From Phycisphaeraceae bacterium (lineage in GTDB: Bacteria > Planctomycetota > Phycisphaerae > Phycisphaerales > UBA1924): a stretch of 64,000 nt of DNA. The stretch lies in assembly GCA_019636615.1 (NCBI GenBank), contig JAHBXF010000002.1:1056001-1120000 (forward strand), in the 5' to 3' direction. The translations under genes were made by a program, and so were the position numbers. Under the pieces are notes generated by a model that was not told the origin of the DNA, did no database searches, and worked only from the letters and a program-made list of their open reading frames with translations. This document shows, one piece after another, positions 8,974 to 16,660 of this stretch (positions are counted from its first letter, which is position 1; every line of letters starts with the position of its first letter).

Positions 8974-9285
8974 TCACCCGGTCACGTCGATCATCCGGCC
9001 GGCGATCACACCGGTCGCCGCGGCATTCTTCGCCGCTGGATTGACGTACATGGGGATGGCATCACCAGTCGCACCCGGTGGCGGCGAGACCTGTTGACCT
9101 GGCGAGACCCTTCCCGCCACGAGCGACGCCGCGCCGCTGAGTGTCAGGCTGTCTCGCACGTTACCAACTTCAACCGCGGGCGTTGCGACAGGGTTCGTGG
9201 CATCGCCTTGAAGCCGAGGGGGTGCGCCGTATGCACGAGCCAGCCGTACCTGCACACCTTGGTTGAAAGGAAGTGGACCATCCAT
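8974..9285 (-). CDS. Small protein of unknown function
   Basis: This 103-residue reading frame has no better candidate on either strand, and its composition does not look like a GC-driven shadow. It contains DSLTLSGAASLVAGRV in the middle and ends PAAKNAAATGVIAGRMIDVTG-like (about residues 80-103), a pattern of short Gly/Ala-Arg motifs that looks selected. No signal peptide, membrane segment or cysteines are seen. No convincing ribosome binding site precedes the ATG at 9285, which lowers confidence. It lies between the cysteine dioxygenase gene and tRNA-Arg, in the same direction as the flagellar operon. I do not recognise the family. Confidence 0.45.
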   Translation of the reverse strand: MDGPLPFNQGVQVRLARAYGAPPRLQGDATNPVATPAVEVGNVRDSLTLSGAASLVAGRVSPGQQVSPPPGATGDAIPMYVNPAAKNAAATGVIAGRMIDVTG

Positions 9286-9501
9286 ACCAGAGCGTACCCG
9301 GAGAGTTGGCGGGCATCAATCGCCTGAAAAGGTGTGAACCGCACGCGCCAAGACCCCTGAGGAATCGGCCAAGGGCGAAGATTGAGGCCATGTTGTGGGT
9401 ATTGTGCCTGGCGTGCCCAGACCCTGTCGGGCTGCCGGATGATCTCGGCGGCAAGGGGACGCTGTGCACGCGCCTCGCGTGAGGCTGCGAGGCAGAGAAA
9501 A

Positions 9502-9575
9502 CACGGGTGATAGGAGTCGAACCTATAACCTCCTGATCCGTAGTCAGGTGCTCTATCCAATTGAGCTACACCCGC
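9502..9575 (-). tRNA. tRNA-Arg (anticodon ACG)
   Basis: The 74-nt minus-strand sequence folds as a full cloverleaf. The 7-bp acceptor stem is GCGGGTG with CACCCGT (first pair G-U), the discriminator is G, and no CCA is encoded. The anticodon stem CCTGA/TCAGG encloses the loop CTACGGA, giving anticodon ACG, which after deamination to ICG reads CGU, CGC and CGA. The T-arm is ATAGG-TTCGACT-CCTAT. It has its own promoter upstream (9616-9644). Confidence 0.97.
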
Positions 9576-9615
9576 ACAATCCGACGGGTTTGATCCCGGC
9601 AGACGTGTAGCCCAA

Positions 9616-9644
9616 ACTTTAGCGGGCCTCCCGCCCAGCGGCAA
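9616..9644 (-). promoter_or_regulatory. Sigma-70-type promoter of tRNA-Arg
   Basis: Read on the minus strand: TTGCCG (-35, 9644-9639), 17-nt spacer, TAAAGT (-10, 9621-9616). Transcription would start about 35 nt before the tRNA, leaving a short 5' leader for processing. Spacing is ideal and both boxes are close to consensus. Confidence 0.65.
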
Positions 9645-9964
9645 CTGGCGGGGCGCAACCTTGCAGCAAGAGGCGCAAATGGCCGCTTGATACCGTCCTT
9701 TCCCCACCCCGGTCGCCCGCCCGCCCCCACCCGTTCCCGGAATTCCTCGCCCAACCTTCGCGAGCCTCGCGCCCCAGTGCCTGGCGAGCACCCAACACCC
9801 AAATGTCCATCACCAGCGATCACGCCAGGCCCCAGCCGGCGTCATGGCACCTTCTTCACACAAGAGGGAGGCCACTTTCAGGCCGAAAGCGAGGTGCCGC
9901 CCACTATTGTTTGATTTTTGTTTGGTATACCGAGAGAGAATGCGCGGCTCATTCGCCGAGTGGC

Positions 9965-9993
9965 TTGATTGTGGGTGAGGATGCGGGCATAAT
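9965..9993 (+). promoter_or_regulatory. Sigma-70-type promoter of rpsT
   Basis: TTGATT (9965-9970), a 17-nt spacer and CATAAT (9988-9993) form a near-consensus promoter in front of rpsT. The start site would be near 10000, leaving a leader of about 65 nt, long enough for the S20 autoregulation known in other bacteria, although no specific structure was recognised. Confidence 0.65.
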
Positions 9994-10066
9994 TGAGGCC
10001 CTATCGGGAGCGGTTGGCGGGCTGTCTGCCGCCGCGGTTTCTTGTGGTTTGAAGGATCGAAGGCAC

Positions 10067-10345
10067 ATGGCACACTCTCGTACAGCCCGCAAGCGAGTCC
10101 GTCAGAACGTCGCGGCGCGTGCGCTCAACCGTTGGCGGCTGAGCACCATGCGTACGGCGATCAAGGAGTTCAACGAACTCTTGATGCACGGCACCGTTGA
10201 TCAGGCTTCCGAGCAGTTCCGCAAGTGTGTGCGCGTCATCGACCGCACCGCCCAGAAGGGTGTGATCCACAAGAACCAGGCCGCGCGTCGCAAGAGCCGC
10301 ATGAGCGCACGCCTGAAGGCGAAGAAGACAGCCTCTGCCGCCTGA
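10067..10345 (+). CDS. rpsT: 30S ribosomal protein S20
   Basis: S20 binds 16S rRNA early in assembly of the small subunit. The 92-residue product starts MAHSRTARKRVRQN and is strongly basic, with the family's three-helix pattern and the motif GVIHKNQAARRKSR (about residues 65-78), in which KNQAARRKSRL is the classic S20 signature. The ATG at 10067 is the family start and has GAAGG about 15 nt and a second purine run about 6 nt upstream. The gene is monocistronic, between its own promoter and a hairpin terminator. Confidence 0.97.
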   Translation: MAHSRTARKRVRQNVAARALNRWRLSTMRTAIKEFNELLMHGTVDQASEQFRKCVRVIDRTAQKGVIHKNQAARRKSRMSARLKAKKTASAA

Positions 10346-10390
10346 ATCCGGCGGTGCCAGGGGCAACCCACACCACAACAGCATACCTCA

Positions 10391-10428
10391 GGCCCGGGCA
10401 GCATCAACGCACCCGGGCCTTGTTGTTT
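10391..10428 (+). terminator. Hairpin terminator after rpsT
   Basis: GGCCCGGG (10391-10398) and CCCGGGCC (10412-10419) form a perfect 8-bp stem with a 13-nt loop, followed by TTGTTGTTT. This is a good intrinsic terminator 45 nt after the rpsT stop codon. Confidence 0.85.
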
Positions 10429-10577
10429 CCGCCTTGCGAGCCTGCGTTCCCTGAGAACGACACGCCAAAGATAGTGGGCCCAGTTGGCACTCGCCCCCCA
10501 CCACTGCATCAGCCAGTTTCACTCGCCCTTCGCCGGCCCGCCCACGCAGAATCTGCTTCCACAAGCCCCCACCACGG

Positions 10578-11342
10578 ATGCCCGCTCAGCAGCGAAACCC
10601 CGTCCGCCAACCTTCGGGCTATCTCACGCTCTCGACCCGGCCGCTGCACGTGCTCGTTTTTCTCATCCCTTTCATGGTGCTCTATGAAGTGGGATCGATC
10701 TACTACCTCCAGCAACCATCCCGTGGCGTCGTGGAGACCATCGGCGCCCGATCGTTTCTCGCCGGCTTTTTCGATGCATTCGGCGCGGCGAGCCTGCACA
10801 TCCCCCCCATCGTGCTCTGCGTGGTGCTGCTGATCTGGCACCTGCTCGAGAAAGACCCCTGGCGCGTGCGGGGCTGGGTCATCATCGGGATGACTGCCGA
10901 ATCGCTCCTCTGGACGCTGCCTCTGCTGGTCTTCGGGCTGAGTTTCCCGTTCACGCACGCCGCGGCGGGCGTGAACGATCCTTCCGGCCTCACTGAACTC
11001 TCGTGGCAGGCACGATTGACCCTCTCGGCTGGGGCGGGCGTGTACGAGGAACTGCTCTTCCGCCTGGTGCTGATCAGCGCGGTGCACTTTGTGATCGTTG
11101 ACCTCATGCAGGGCACCGATCGCGTCGGCAAAACCATCGCGGTGGTTGTGTCGGCCGTGTGCTTCGCTCTGTACCACAACGTGGTGCAGCCGGGGGGCGG
11201 GATCGACCTTCAGTTGGTGATCTACTACGCCATCGCGGGCTTCTACTTCGCGGGGTTGTTCATTTTCCGCGGGTTCGGCATGTGTGTCGCAGCGCACGCG
11301 CTCTTTGACGCCATTGTTCTCGTGGTGATTCCATCGAGATAA
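10578..11342 (+). CDS. CPBP-family intramembrane metalloprotease
   Basis: CPBP (CAAX protease and bacteriocin-processing) proteins are multi-pass membrane glutamic/zinc proteases. The 254-residue product has about six to seven hydrophobic segments, starting with PLHVLVFLIPFMVLYEVGSI. It shows the family motif 1 EELLFR in AGVYEELLFRLVLI (about residue 158), motif 2 in FALYHNV (about 195), and a C-terminal AHALFDAIV segment with the last conserved His. These supply the Glu-Glu, Arg and His residues expected at the active site. No strong ribosome binding site is seen before the ATG at 10578. The substrate is unknown. It is convergent with the dockerin-like gene. Confidence 0.85.
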   Translation: MPAQQRNPVRQPSGYLTLSTRPLHVLVFLIPFMVLYEVGSIYYLQQPSRGVVETIGARSFLAGFFDAFGAASLHIPPIVLCVVLLIWHLLEKDPWRVRGWVIIGMTAESLLWTLPLLVFGLSFPFTHAAAGVNDPSGLTELSWQARLTLSAGAGVYEELLFRLVLISAVHFVIVDLMQGTDRVGKTIAVVVSAVCFALYHNVVQPGGGIDLQLVIYYAIAGFYFAGLFIFRGFGMCVAAHALFDAIVLVVIPSR

Positions 11343-11468
11343 ATCGGCGGCAGCGGTTCAGCGCGCCCCCGCCTTATACGACTCCTCGTGCCGCACGATG
11401 CCGGCCAGACCAACCGCAGCAATGCTGACCGCGCGGCACACCTCCCGGAGGCCCCGCACCAATCACGC

Positions 11469-11498
11469 ACAAGCCCCCGGCTGGTGCCGAGGGCTTGT
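11469..11498. terminator. Hairpin between convergent genes
   Basis: ACAAGCCC (11469-11476) pairs with GGGCTTGT (11491-11498), and an inner CGGC/GCCG adds four pairs around a TGGT loop. It lies between the stop codons of the CPBP gene and the dockerin-like gene. A GGGGTTTTCT run follows about 12 nt later on the plus side. It may serve both directions, though neither side has an ideal T tract. Confidence 0.5.
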
Positions 11499-11540
11499 GG
11501 ATCGGCGCATGGGGTTTTCTGGCCCGCTTCGTGCTCGTGA

Positions 11541-12419
11541 TCAGCAGCGGCCCTCGCTCCACGCGAGGAAGAAGACTTCAACGTCGGCACCATCGACGCC
11601 GCCGTCCTGATTGACATCCGCCGCGGCCTCGCCCAGTTCCCAGTCAAGGAAGAATGCCTCGAAGTCCGCACCGTCGATGCCGCCATCGCTGTTGTAGTCG
11701 GCCATGCACTCGCGCGGCCCGTCCGGATCGATGATCCCCGTACCCGACGTGCCCTCGGCACGGATGATCCAGTTCCCTACGAAACTCGGCCCGCCACTCC
11801 TGGTGAGGAAGTTGTTCCCCAGATTGATGAGGTCCAGAGGTGCCAGCCCCGTCATGTCGCCCGGCAACGCGCCAATCGCCCAGGAGCGTCCGATCGGGGT
11901 GCCGTGGAGGAGATAGGCGGATGGCGCGGTTGACCATGTCCCGTTCGTCGAGGTGCCGTTGAAGGGTTGATCGAAGAGATGAACCACGACAAAGAACCCG
12001 CCCGAGACTTCGAACTCGGGCAAGGAGACAGTCTGGAGCACCGGGGTGCGCCAACCCTCCGACGTCCGGCCGGGCTGAATCACCGAGGCTTGCCTTCCGA
12101 CGAGTTGCGCATTCGCAGGGTTCCCGTCATCGTCGGGGTCGTTGTAGACGAGCACTTCGAACGCTCGCCCATCCTGACCATACCCAACAGTCGCTGTGAC
12201 CGTGTGAAGGCGCACGGTCGCGCCGTCGGGCGTGAAGAAATAGTTTCCGAAAGCCGCGGCCCTTGATGCTCGGGTGTACTCGATCTCGATCATGCCGTTG
12301 TCAAGCCGGAAGGCGTGCTCTTCATCGGTGGCGATCGCGACGCTCGCCGAGACCATGACACCCGCCGCCGCGAGGGAAAGCCCACGGATCATCGATCGTG
12401 TAGTGTGCCCTGTTCGCAT
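11541..12419 (-). CDS. Secreted protein with C-terminal dockerin-like calcium loops
   Basis: The 292-residue product begins with a signal peptide (basic start, then LSLAAAGVMVSASVAIA, cleavage near residue 31). The central part is a beta-rich domain of unknown function. At the C-terminus two EF-hand-like calcium loops stand in tandem, DYNSDGGIDGAD (about residues 238-249) and DVNQDGGVDGAD (about 265-276), each followed by a hydrophobic helix (FEAFFLDW, VEVFFLAW). This is a dockerin-like pair, common at the ends of secreted planctomycete proteins. No cohesin partner is in view, so a cellulosome role should not be assumed. AAAGGAG lies 7 nt before the ATG. It is probably monocistronic. Confidence 0.75.
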   Translation of the reverse strand: MRTGHTTRSMIRGLSLAAAGVMVSASVAIATDEEHAFRLDNGMIEIEYTRASRAAAFGNYFFTPDGATVRLHTVTATVGYGQDGRAFEVLVYNDPDDDGNPANAQLVGRQASVIQPGRTSEGWRTPVLQTVSLPEFEVSGGFFVVVHLFDQPFNGTSTNGTWSTAPSAYLLHGTPIGRSWAIGALPGDMTGLAPLDLINLGNNFLTRSGGPSFVGNWIIRAEGTSGTGIIDPDGPRECMADYNSDGGIDGADFEAFFLDWELGEAAADVNQDGGVDGADVEVFFLAWSEGRC

Positions 12420-13150
12420 GTGCCTGCTCCTTTCAAGTGCCGAACCCTGTGTGCATGCGTTCCGGCCGAGGGCACCAGCCCTGGCCCCGTTTCAACGATT
12501 CAACCAGTGCGCCATGAGCTGCCTCATGGGAGGAACCACGTGACGAGTGCCACTCGCCGGCAGTCGCGCTCGACCCGGGAGACTTGTGCCAGAGGGGCAC
12601 AGGCCCGAAAACGCCAGTCCAAGGGCTATCGCACGCTGTTGGCGGGCGGATTCGTACCCACGCGAATTTTCAAAGCCTGCACGCGGTCACTCATTTCATG
12701 ATTGCTTTTTGCCGCCACAACCATGGCCAAGTTGAGAGCAGGCACAGGCCGACCTGGGACATGCCAGCCCCTGCCAGTAGAAACCCCCAGACCGCCAAGC
12801 CCGCAGTTCTCTACCACCATGCGCTGAACGCCGGCTCACACGCATGCCAGACTCCTCGCCGGTTGCCACCCCCACAGCCCACCATGCAGCCTGAGCAGGC
12901 TGCATCACCGGGCAGCTTGAGCCAGAGGACTCCTGATCGCATTCTGTTCGCATCATGATGTTTACACAACACGAACTGATCGCCACCTCGCGGCGCGGCC
13001 ATCTCATGCGTGATTCAACGCGCGTGGGCAAGCCAATCCGGCTACCCTCTCAGCAGATGTCGGAACTCTCCGGCTGTGACGGACTTTGTGTGCCTGGCGC
13101 CCCGATGTGTGGCGTACGGACGCGAGGCGAGCACGGGAAGGATGGGCACC
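12420..13150. other. Long intergenic region with a perfect palindrome
   Basis: About 730 nt between divergent genes with no supported coding sequence. The reading frames present lack ribosome binding sites and have unlikely composition (Cys- and Trp-rich). The notable element is the inverted repeat at 12884-12905. A second short dyad (ATTCGT...GCGAAT) lies near 12651-12668. The region should also carry the promoter of the dockerin-like gene. A small RNA cannot be excluded. Confidence 0.4.
12884..12905. repeat. Perfect 10-bp inverted repeat with 2-nt spacer
   Basis: ATGCAGCCTG (12884-12893), AG, CAGGCTGCAT (12896-12905). Perfect symmetry over 20 of 22 positions in noncoding DNA suggests a dimeric regulator site, or a hairpin in an unannotated transcript. 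No T tract follows in either direction, so it is not an ordinary terminator. Confidence 0.55.
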
Positions 13151-13453
13151 ATGGGCCTTGAGTTCGCGCTTGACGCACTCTACGAGACGGGTTGGACATC
13201 CTCTATCTGTGACACCATCGAGCACCACGTGGACGGGCGTTCATACCCGTCCATCGCGTCGATCTCACAGGTCTTCGTTGAACACGGCTATGAGTTGAGC
13301 CTGAAGCACATTCAACTCTTCGATTGCTGCCGCGCAGAATGGCGAGACTCCGCAGGGCAGGCGTGCGGGGCCGTTGTAGGCCAATCCGCGGCCGAGGCCG
13401 CGGTCTTCGCGCTCGCGCAACTCCGCCGCCAGTTAGAACCAGCAAAGGCCTGA
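13151..13453 (+). CDS. Small hypothetical protein
   Basis: The 100-residue product opens MGLEFALDALYETGW and ends in a regular Ala-rich helix (AAEAAVFALAQLRRQL). It is soluble, with a Cys pair near residue 60 (DCCRAEW) and another Cys near 72. The ATG at 13151 is preferred over one at 13142 because GGAAGG stands 9 nt upstream of it. Composition and codon use look like a real gene, and nothing competes on the other strand. I do not recognise the family. It stands alone upstream of tRNA-Glu. Confidence 0.6.
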   Translation: MGLEFALDALYETGWTSSICDTIEHHVDGRSYPSIASISQVFVEHGYELSLKHIQLFDCCRAEWRDSAGQACGAVVGQSAAEAAVFALAQLRRQLEPAKA

Positions 13454-13833
13454 TTCACTCCTACCCCCTTCTCGGTGAAAAAGCCGGTCATCCCCGGCCG
13501 CGCTGCACCACGATGCAGGCTGACTCCATCGCGCGCCCCGTTTGGGCACGCGAAACTTTGTTCGTCCTGTGCCCGCGAGGCGTGCAACCTGAGAACGCGC
13601 GGGTGGCGTCGCGCGATCATGTGACCTTGCCGCGATCATGATGCGTACTGCCGCGCAGGCGACAGGCATGATCGACTATCGTGGCGGATGTGGTTCGCCC
13701 GGTACCGCGACCGGGATCAACCGCCACTACCACCTGCTTCTGCCCATCCCCGGCATCGCCGCCGACGGAGGCCCCGGTGCTGCCTGAACTGGTTGACGCC
13801 CCCAACTTGAGCGCTACCCTCTCTGTCCAGTCT
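13454..13833. other. Intergenic region upstream of tRNA-Glu
   Basis: About 380 nt without a supported gene. The only assigned element is the tRNA-Glu promoter at 13793-13820. GATCATG occurs twice within about 25 nt near 13615-13640 (CGCGATCATGTGA, CGCGATCATGATG), a small direct repeat of unknown meaning. Confidence 0.4.
13793..13820 (+). promoter_or_regulatory. Sigma-70-type promoter of tRNA-Glu
   Basis: TTGACG (13793-13798), a 16-nt spacer, and TACCCT (13815-13820). The -10 ends 13 nt before the tRNA, so the predicted start leaves only a few nucleotides of leader. Confidence 0.65.
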
Positions 13834-13908
13834 GGCCCCATCGTCTAGCCTGGTCTAGGACACCAGGTTCTCATCCTGGTAACAGGGGTTCGAATCCCCT
13901 TGGGGTCA
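13834..13908 (+). tRNA. tRNA-Glu (anticodon CTC)
   Basis: A 75-nt cloverleaf: acceptor stem GGCCCCA/TGGGGTC (one G-U pair) with discriminator A and no encoded CCA. The anticodon stem CCAGG/CCTGG encloses TTCTCAT, giving anticodon CTC for the GAG codon. The T-arm has the invariant GGTTCGAATCC core. The neighbouring recombinase gene makes it worth checking as an attachment site, but no second copy of its 3' end was found in the window. Confidence 0.97.
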
Positions 13909-14464
13909 TTTGCTGCCTTTGAAGCCGTGTCGCGCCTGGTCGCGTCGGCTTGCGCTCACCCAGCAAACCCAGTCTTGTTTCGTGTTCTGCCCGTACCATC
14001 GCGGCCCGACGCGGTCGCGTGATACGCCGCTTTCGAGTCTAGCGGCAATCGCCCTTTACCGACAGTCATACGGATCCGCGAACATACTCGGACGCGGCAC
14101 AAACTCTAAACCACCTCATGTGCAGCGGTTGCGAGCGTGGACAGCACTCAATTTCGAGAGAAGATCAGTACAACGATCGATCCCCGCGGGACAGTTTCCT
14201 TTAACTCCCGGTGTCGGGGCGTGGCGGCGAACCATGGAGTCAGCAATCTGATCAGCGATGATGACGACCATCCTGTCGTGCATGCCAGCCGACCGTTGTC
14301 ATTGAGGCCCGGCCGCAGATTCAGACATAGCCTTGCAGGACGGGTGCCTTAAAGATTTCTGCATACACCGAGGCGAGTCGCAGCAAGCCTTCATCACAGA
14401 ACGATTGGTTATCCCGCGAGGGTGCGGACTGGCTGCGTGGGATTCACGGTGGCCCAGAGTGCGC
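13909..14464. other. Noncoding stretch between tRNA-Glu and the PLD-like gene
   Basis: About 555 nt without a supported gene. It lies between the 3' end of a tRNA and the 3' end of an operon that carries a recombinase, the position where remnants of an integrated element would lie. I see no terminator after the operon, no repeat of the tRNA end and no reading frame with credible start signals. The base composition appears somewhat less GC-rich than the neighbouring genes. Confidence 0.35.
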
Positions 14465-15661
14465 TCATCCGCACATACCGACCACGTCCATCTCGTTGTG
14501 GAGTCTGCCGAGTTCAGGAAGTGCCGCGCTCACGGCGTTCACGAAGGACTGATCGTGCAGTGTTTCATAGGTCACGCCCTTGTATCGCAGCTCCACGCGT
14601 GCATCATCGAGAACGTCTCTGGCGCTGCCGGCGAGTTTCCTGAGTTCCCGCATGAGCCGCTGCGAGGGCGACTCAAAGAGGAGAGTCCATCGCGCCGGGG
14701 GAGAGCGTTCAACCCCGGGCAGAAGCACCGCGTGGAGCGCGTGCACACGAGCATCGATCAGCGCCTGAATCTCGTGTTCTCGTCTTTTCTTCGCCCGCTC
14801 GATCATCCGCCTGAGCACCCGTATCGCGCGCTCGAAAGCCGCGGTGTTGTGGGATGGCAGCACATGCCCGTAACCCGAGATCGCGACCAGGTGCTTCTCG
14901 ACGATGAACTGCTTGATGCGGTAGATATGGTCGCCCCACACGCTGTCTTCATCGTCGCCGATGAGTCTGAACTTGCTCTGCAACAACCGGCGGGTTGATT
15001 CATCAGCGGGGCTGACCAGATCCGAGGGGATGGTGATCATCTTCCGGTGCAGCATGCAGCCCAGCAACCGCAACTCGACAAACTGCAGCCTGGCGTTGAA
15101 GACACGCAGGTGCCGGCTGAGATCAACCCGCCTCGGGGGCGTCTTTTTCAGGTCTTCCGACACGGCGTTCATCACGGCCTTGTCGGCCTTGTCCAGACCG
15201 ATCACCCGCTCTTTCACACCCTCGGGCCCACAGCCGACCTCACGCCGAAGTTGTTCAGGCGGCGGCCCGACGCGGATGGCGTTGGGTGTCAGTTTTTTTC
15301 CCTCCCGTGCCGGCGGCTCCACGCTCAGCGCTGTGGGCGAATAAATCAGCGTCTGATCATCGCTGATCAGCACGCCGATGCGCAGCCCCTCGTGGCGAGT
15401 GAGCGTGGTGCCCAGGTTCGCCGCGGCCTTTTCGAGGAGTTCCACGGCCTGATACTCGCCCAGCCCCAACCTGCACACCTCGCCGCTGACATCGAGCGTG
15501 ACGGTGACCGCCTCGGGCCCGAGCCTTCTCCACGAATCCACCAGCGCCAAAGCCACCCGTAGCGATGTTCCCGGCGCGATCAAGATCACGCGCCGCTGCG
15601 CCGCCAGGATCATCGCTTCCAGCGTGTCGTCGTTGGCCACGGTCATCGCTCGCTCAACCAC
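14465..15661 (-). CDS. Unknown protein with PLD-like N-terminal region
   Basis: The 398-residue product is cytoplasmic by appearance. Residues about 10-110 have an alternating strand-helix pattern (RRVILIAPGTSLRVALALV... LRIGVLISDDQTLIYSP) like the alpha/beta fold of phospholipase D-type domains, but the HxKx4D catalytic motif is not present. A charged linker (ALSVEPPAREGKKLTP) follows, then a helical second half with FNARLQFVEL, a conserved-looking MITIPSDL segment and a long Arg/Glu helix (MIERAKKRREHEIQALID). The GTG at 15661 overlaps the recombinase stop; an ATG at 15646 is an alternative. It is the last gene of the phosphatase-recombinase operon. The fold assignment is tentative and no activity is proposed. 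Confidence 0.5.
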   Translation of the reverse strand: MVERAMTVANDDTLEAMILAAQRRVILIAPGTSLRVALALVDSWRRLGPEAVTVTLDVSGEVCRLGLGEYQAVELLEKAAANLGTTLTRHEGLRIGVLISDDQTLIYSPTALSVEPPAREGKKLTPNAIRVGPPPEQLRREVGCGPEGVKERVIGLDKADKAVMNAVSEDLKKTPPRRVDLSRHLRVFNARLQFVELRLLGCMLHRKMITIPSDLVSPADESTRRLLQSKFRLIGDDEDSVWGDHIYRIKQFIVEKHLVAISGYGHVLPSHNTAAFERAIRVLRRMIERAKKRREHEIQALIDARVHALHAVLLPGVERSPPARWTLLFESPSQRLMRELRKLAGSARDVLDDARVELRYKGVTYETLHDQSFVNAVSAALPELGRLHNEMDVVGMCG

Positions 15662-16658
15662 GATGCGCCTCCTCTCGCTGTGAGTACGGCAGGGTGCCGA
15701 TGTCGTACGTCTTTGATTCCTTGTCCGCGGCCATGCGCATATAGGTCGCGGTGGTCAACCAACTCGCGTGCCCCGCCAGTTCCTGCACTTCTTTCGCTTC
15801 TTTGCCGGCGCGGATCAGGCTGAGCACGTACGCACGCCGCAGGTCTCGCTGCGTGAGCGCGGCCAGCCCCGCCCGGGCACACACCCGCCCGACGATGTCG
15901 TACACCGCCTGATCGGTGAGGCGTCGGAACCGCACGATGCCGCCGCGATCTATCGGGAGCAGCAGCGGACCGGGCACTGGTGTGCGCGCCTCACACCAGT
16001 CTGCCACCGCGAGGCGTGCCGGCGGGGGCAAGATGACAAACCTGTTGAACTCCGGCCCATGGCCACGGATGTGCAAGACTCCGCTCGCGGGGTCGTAGTC
16101 GGTCATGTCGAGTGCGCATACTTCAGACCTGCGCAGCCCGCTGCTGAGGAAGATCGCCAGCAGGGCCGCGTCCCGACGACCCGCCGCGCCGGGCTCTTTC
16201 GTGCAGGCGCTGAAGAGGGCGGCGACCGCGGCGTCATCCACGTCGCAGCGGGTGTTGACCGGCGCTGGCTTGATCATCTCCAGACTGGCCGCCGACTGAA
16301 ACTGCCCCTCACTCAACAGCCCCATGCGCCGTGCCTGCCGCAGCACGCCGCGCAGCGCAGAGAGCATCTTGTTCGCCGTGGCGGGGGCGAATCGCTCGCC
16401 GAGGTCTGCGCGGAGGGCTGTGGTGTCGGCCCGCGTCAGTGCTTCCCAGCGAACTTTGACAGGATCTGCACCCCGGCCCGCCAGCATCGCCGCGATGGAA
16501 ACCAACGACTGCTGCATGGTGCGGCGCGACCCGGCGCCGACACCCGCCAGGTACGCCGCGGCGGGCGATTGCCCCACCGCCCGGTCGGGATCGAGCCACG
16601 ATGACGAGGCCATCATCGCAGCCCGTCCAGCCGCATTGTCAGTCTCTGACGGTGCCAT
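15654..16658 (-). CDS. Tyrosine recombinase (integrase/XerC-D type)
   Basis: Tyrosine recombinases cut and rejoin DNA through a 3'-phosphotyrosine. The 334-residue product has an N-terminal SAM-like core-binding helix bundle (about residues 20-115) and a C-terminal catalytic domain. Visible catalytic blocks are box I LSSGLRRSEVCAL (catalytic Arg, about residue 175) and box II LAGHASWLTTATYMRM (His and nucleophile Tyr, about 305-318). The HxxR block reads RDLRRAYVLSL, so Arg is kept but the usual His is Arg. It starts 2 nt after the phosphatase stop and overlaps the next gene by 8 nt, so it is a middle gene of an operon, unlike most phage integrases. A dedicated XerC/XerD would normally be shorter and keep the His. 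Confidence 0.85.
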   Translation of the reverse strand: MAPSETDNAAGRAAMMASSSWLDPDRAVGQSPAAAYLAGVGAGSRRTMQQSLVSIAAMLAGRGADPVKVRWEALTRADTTALRADLGERFAPATANKMLSALRGVLRQARRMGLLSEGQFQSAASLEMIKPAPVNTRCDVDDAAVAALFSACTKEPGAAGRRDAALLAIFLSSGLRRSEVCALDMTDYDPASGVLHIRGHGPEFNRFVILPPPARLAVADWCEARTPVPGPLLLPIDRGGIVRFRRLTDQAVYDIVGRVCARAGLAALTQRDLRRAYVLSLIRAGKEAKEVQELAGHASWLTTATYMRMAADKESKTYDIGTLPYSQREEAHRG

Positions 16659-16660
16659 GC

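Larger units (their letters stand above)
9576..10066. other. Intergenic region with divergent promoters for tRNA-Arg and rpsT
   Basis: This 491-nt stretch has no supported gene. It holds the tRNA-Arg promoter at its left end and the rpsT promoter at 9965-9993. The part around 9900-9940 is unusually T-rich for this genome (TTGTTTGATTTTTGTTTGG), which may be an upstream activating element for one of the two promoters. The short reading frames in it lack start signals. Confidence 0.5.

Noticed and set aside
9144..9791. A minus-strand frame of 215 residues running through tRNA-Arg
   Set aside because: It covers the tRNA and its promoter and has no recognisable motif. The tRNA explains the sequence.
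11541..12419. Cellulosome component
   Set aside because: Only the dockerin-like C-terminal loops are present. No cohesin, scaffoldin or glycoside hydrolase genes are in the window.
12696..13031. A 111-residue minus-strand frame in the gap after the dockerin-like gene
   Set aside because: Composition is Cys- and Trp-rich, no ribosome binding site, and it spans the palindrome. No evidence for coding.
13910..14352. Short plus-strand frames downstream of tRNA-Glu
   Set aside because: Random-looking composition, and the first begins inside the 3' flank of the tRNA. No start signals.
13834..16658. Integrated element bounded by a tRNA-Glu att site
   Set aside because: A recombinase and a tRNA are near each other, but the recombinase is the middle gene of an operon, no second copy of the tRNA 3' end was found in the window and no cargo border is visible.
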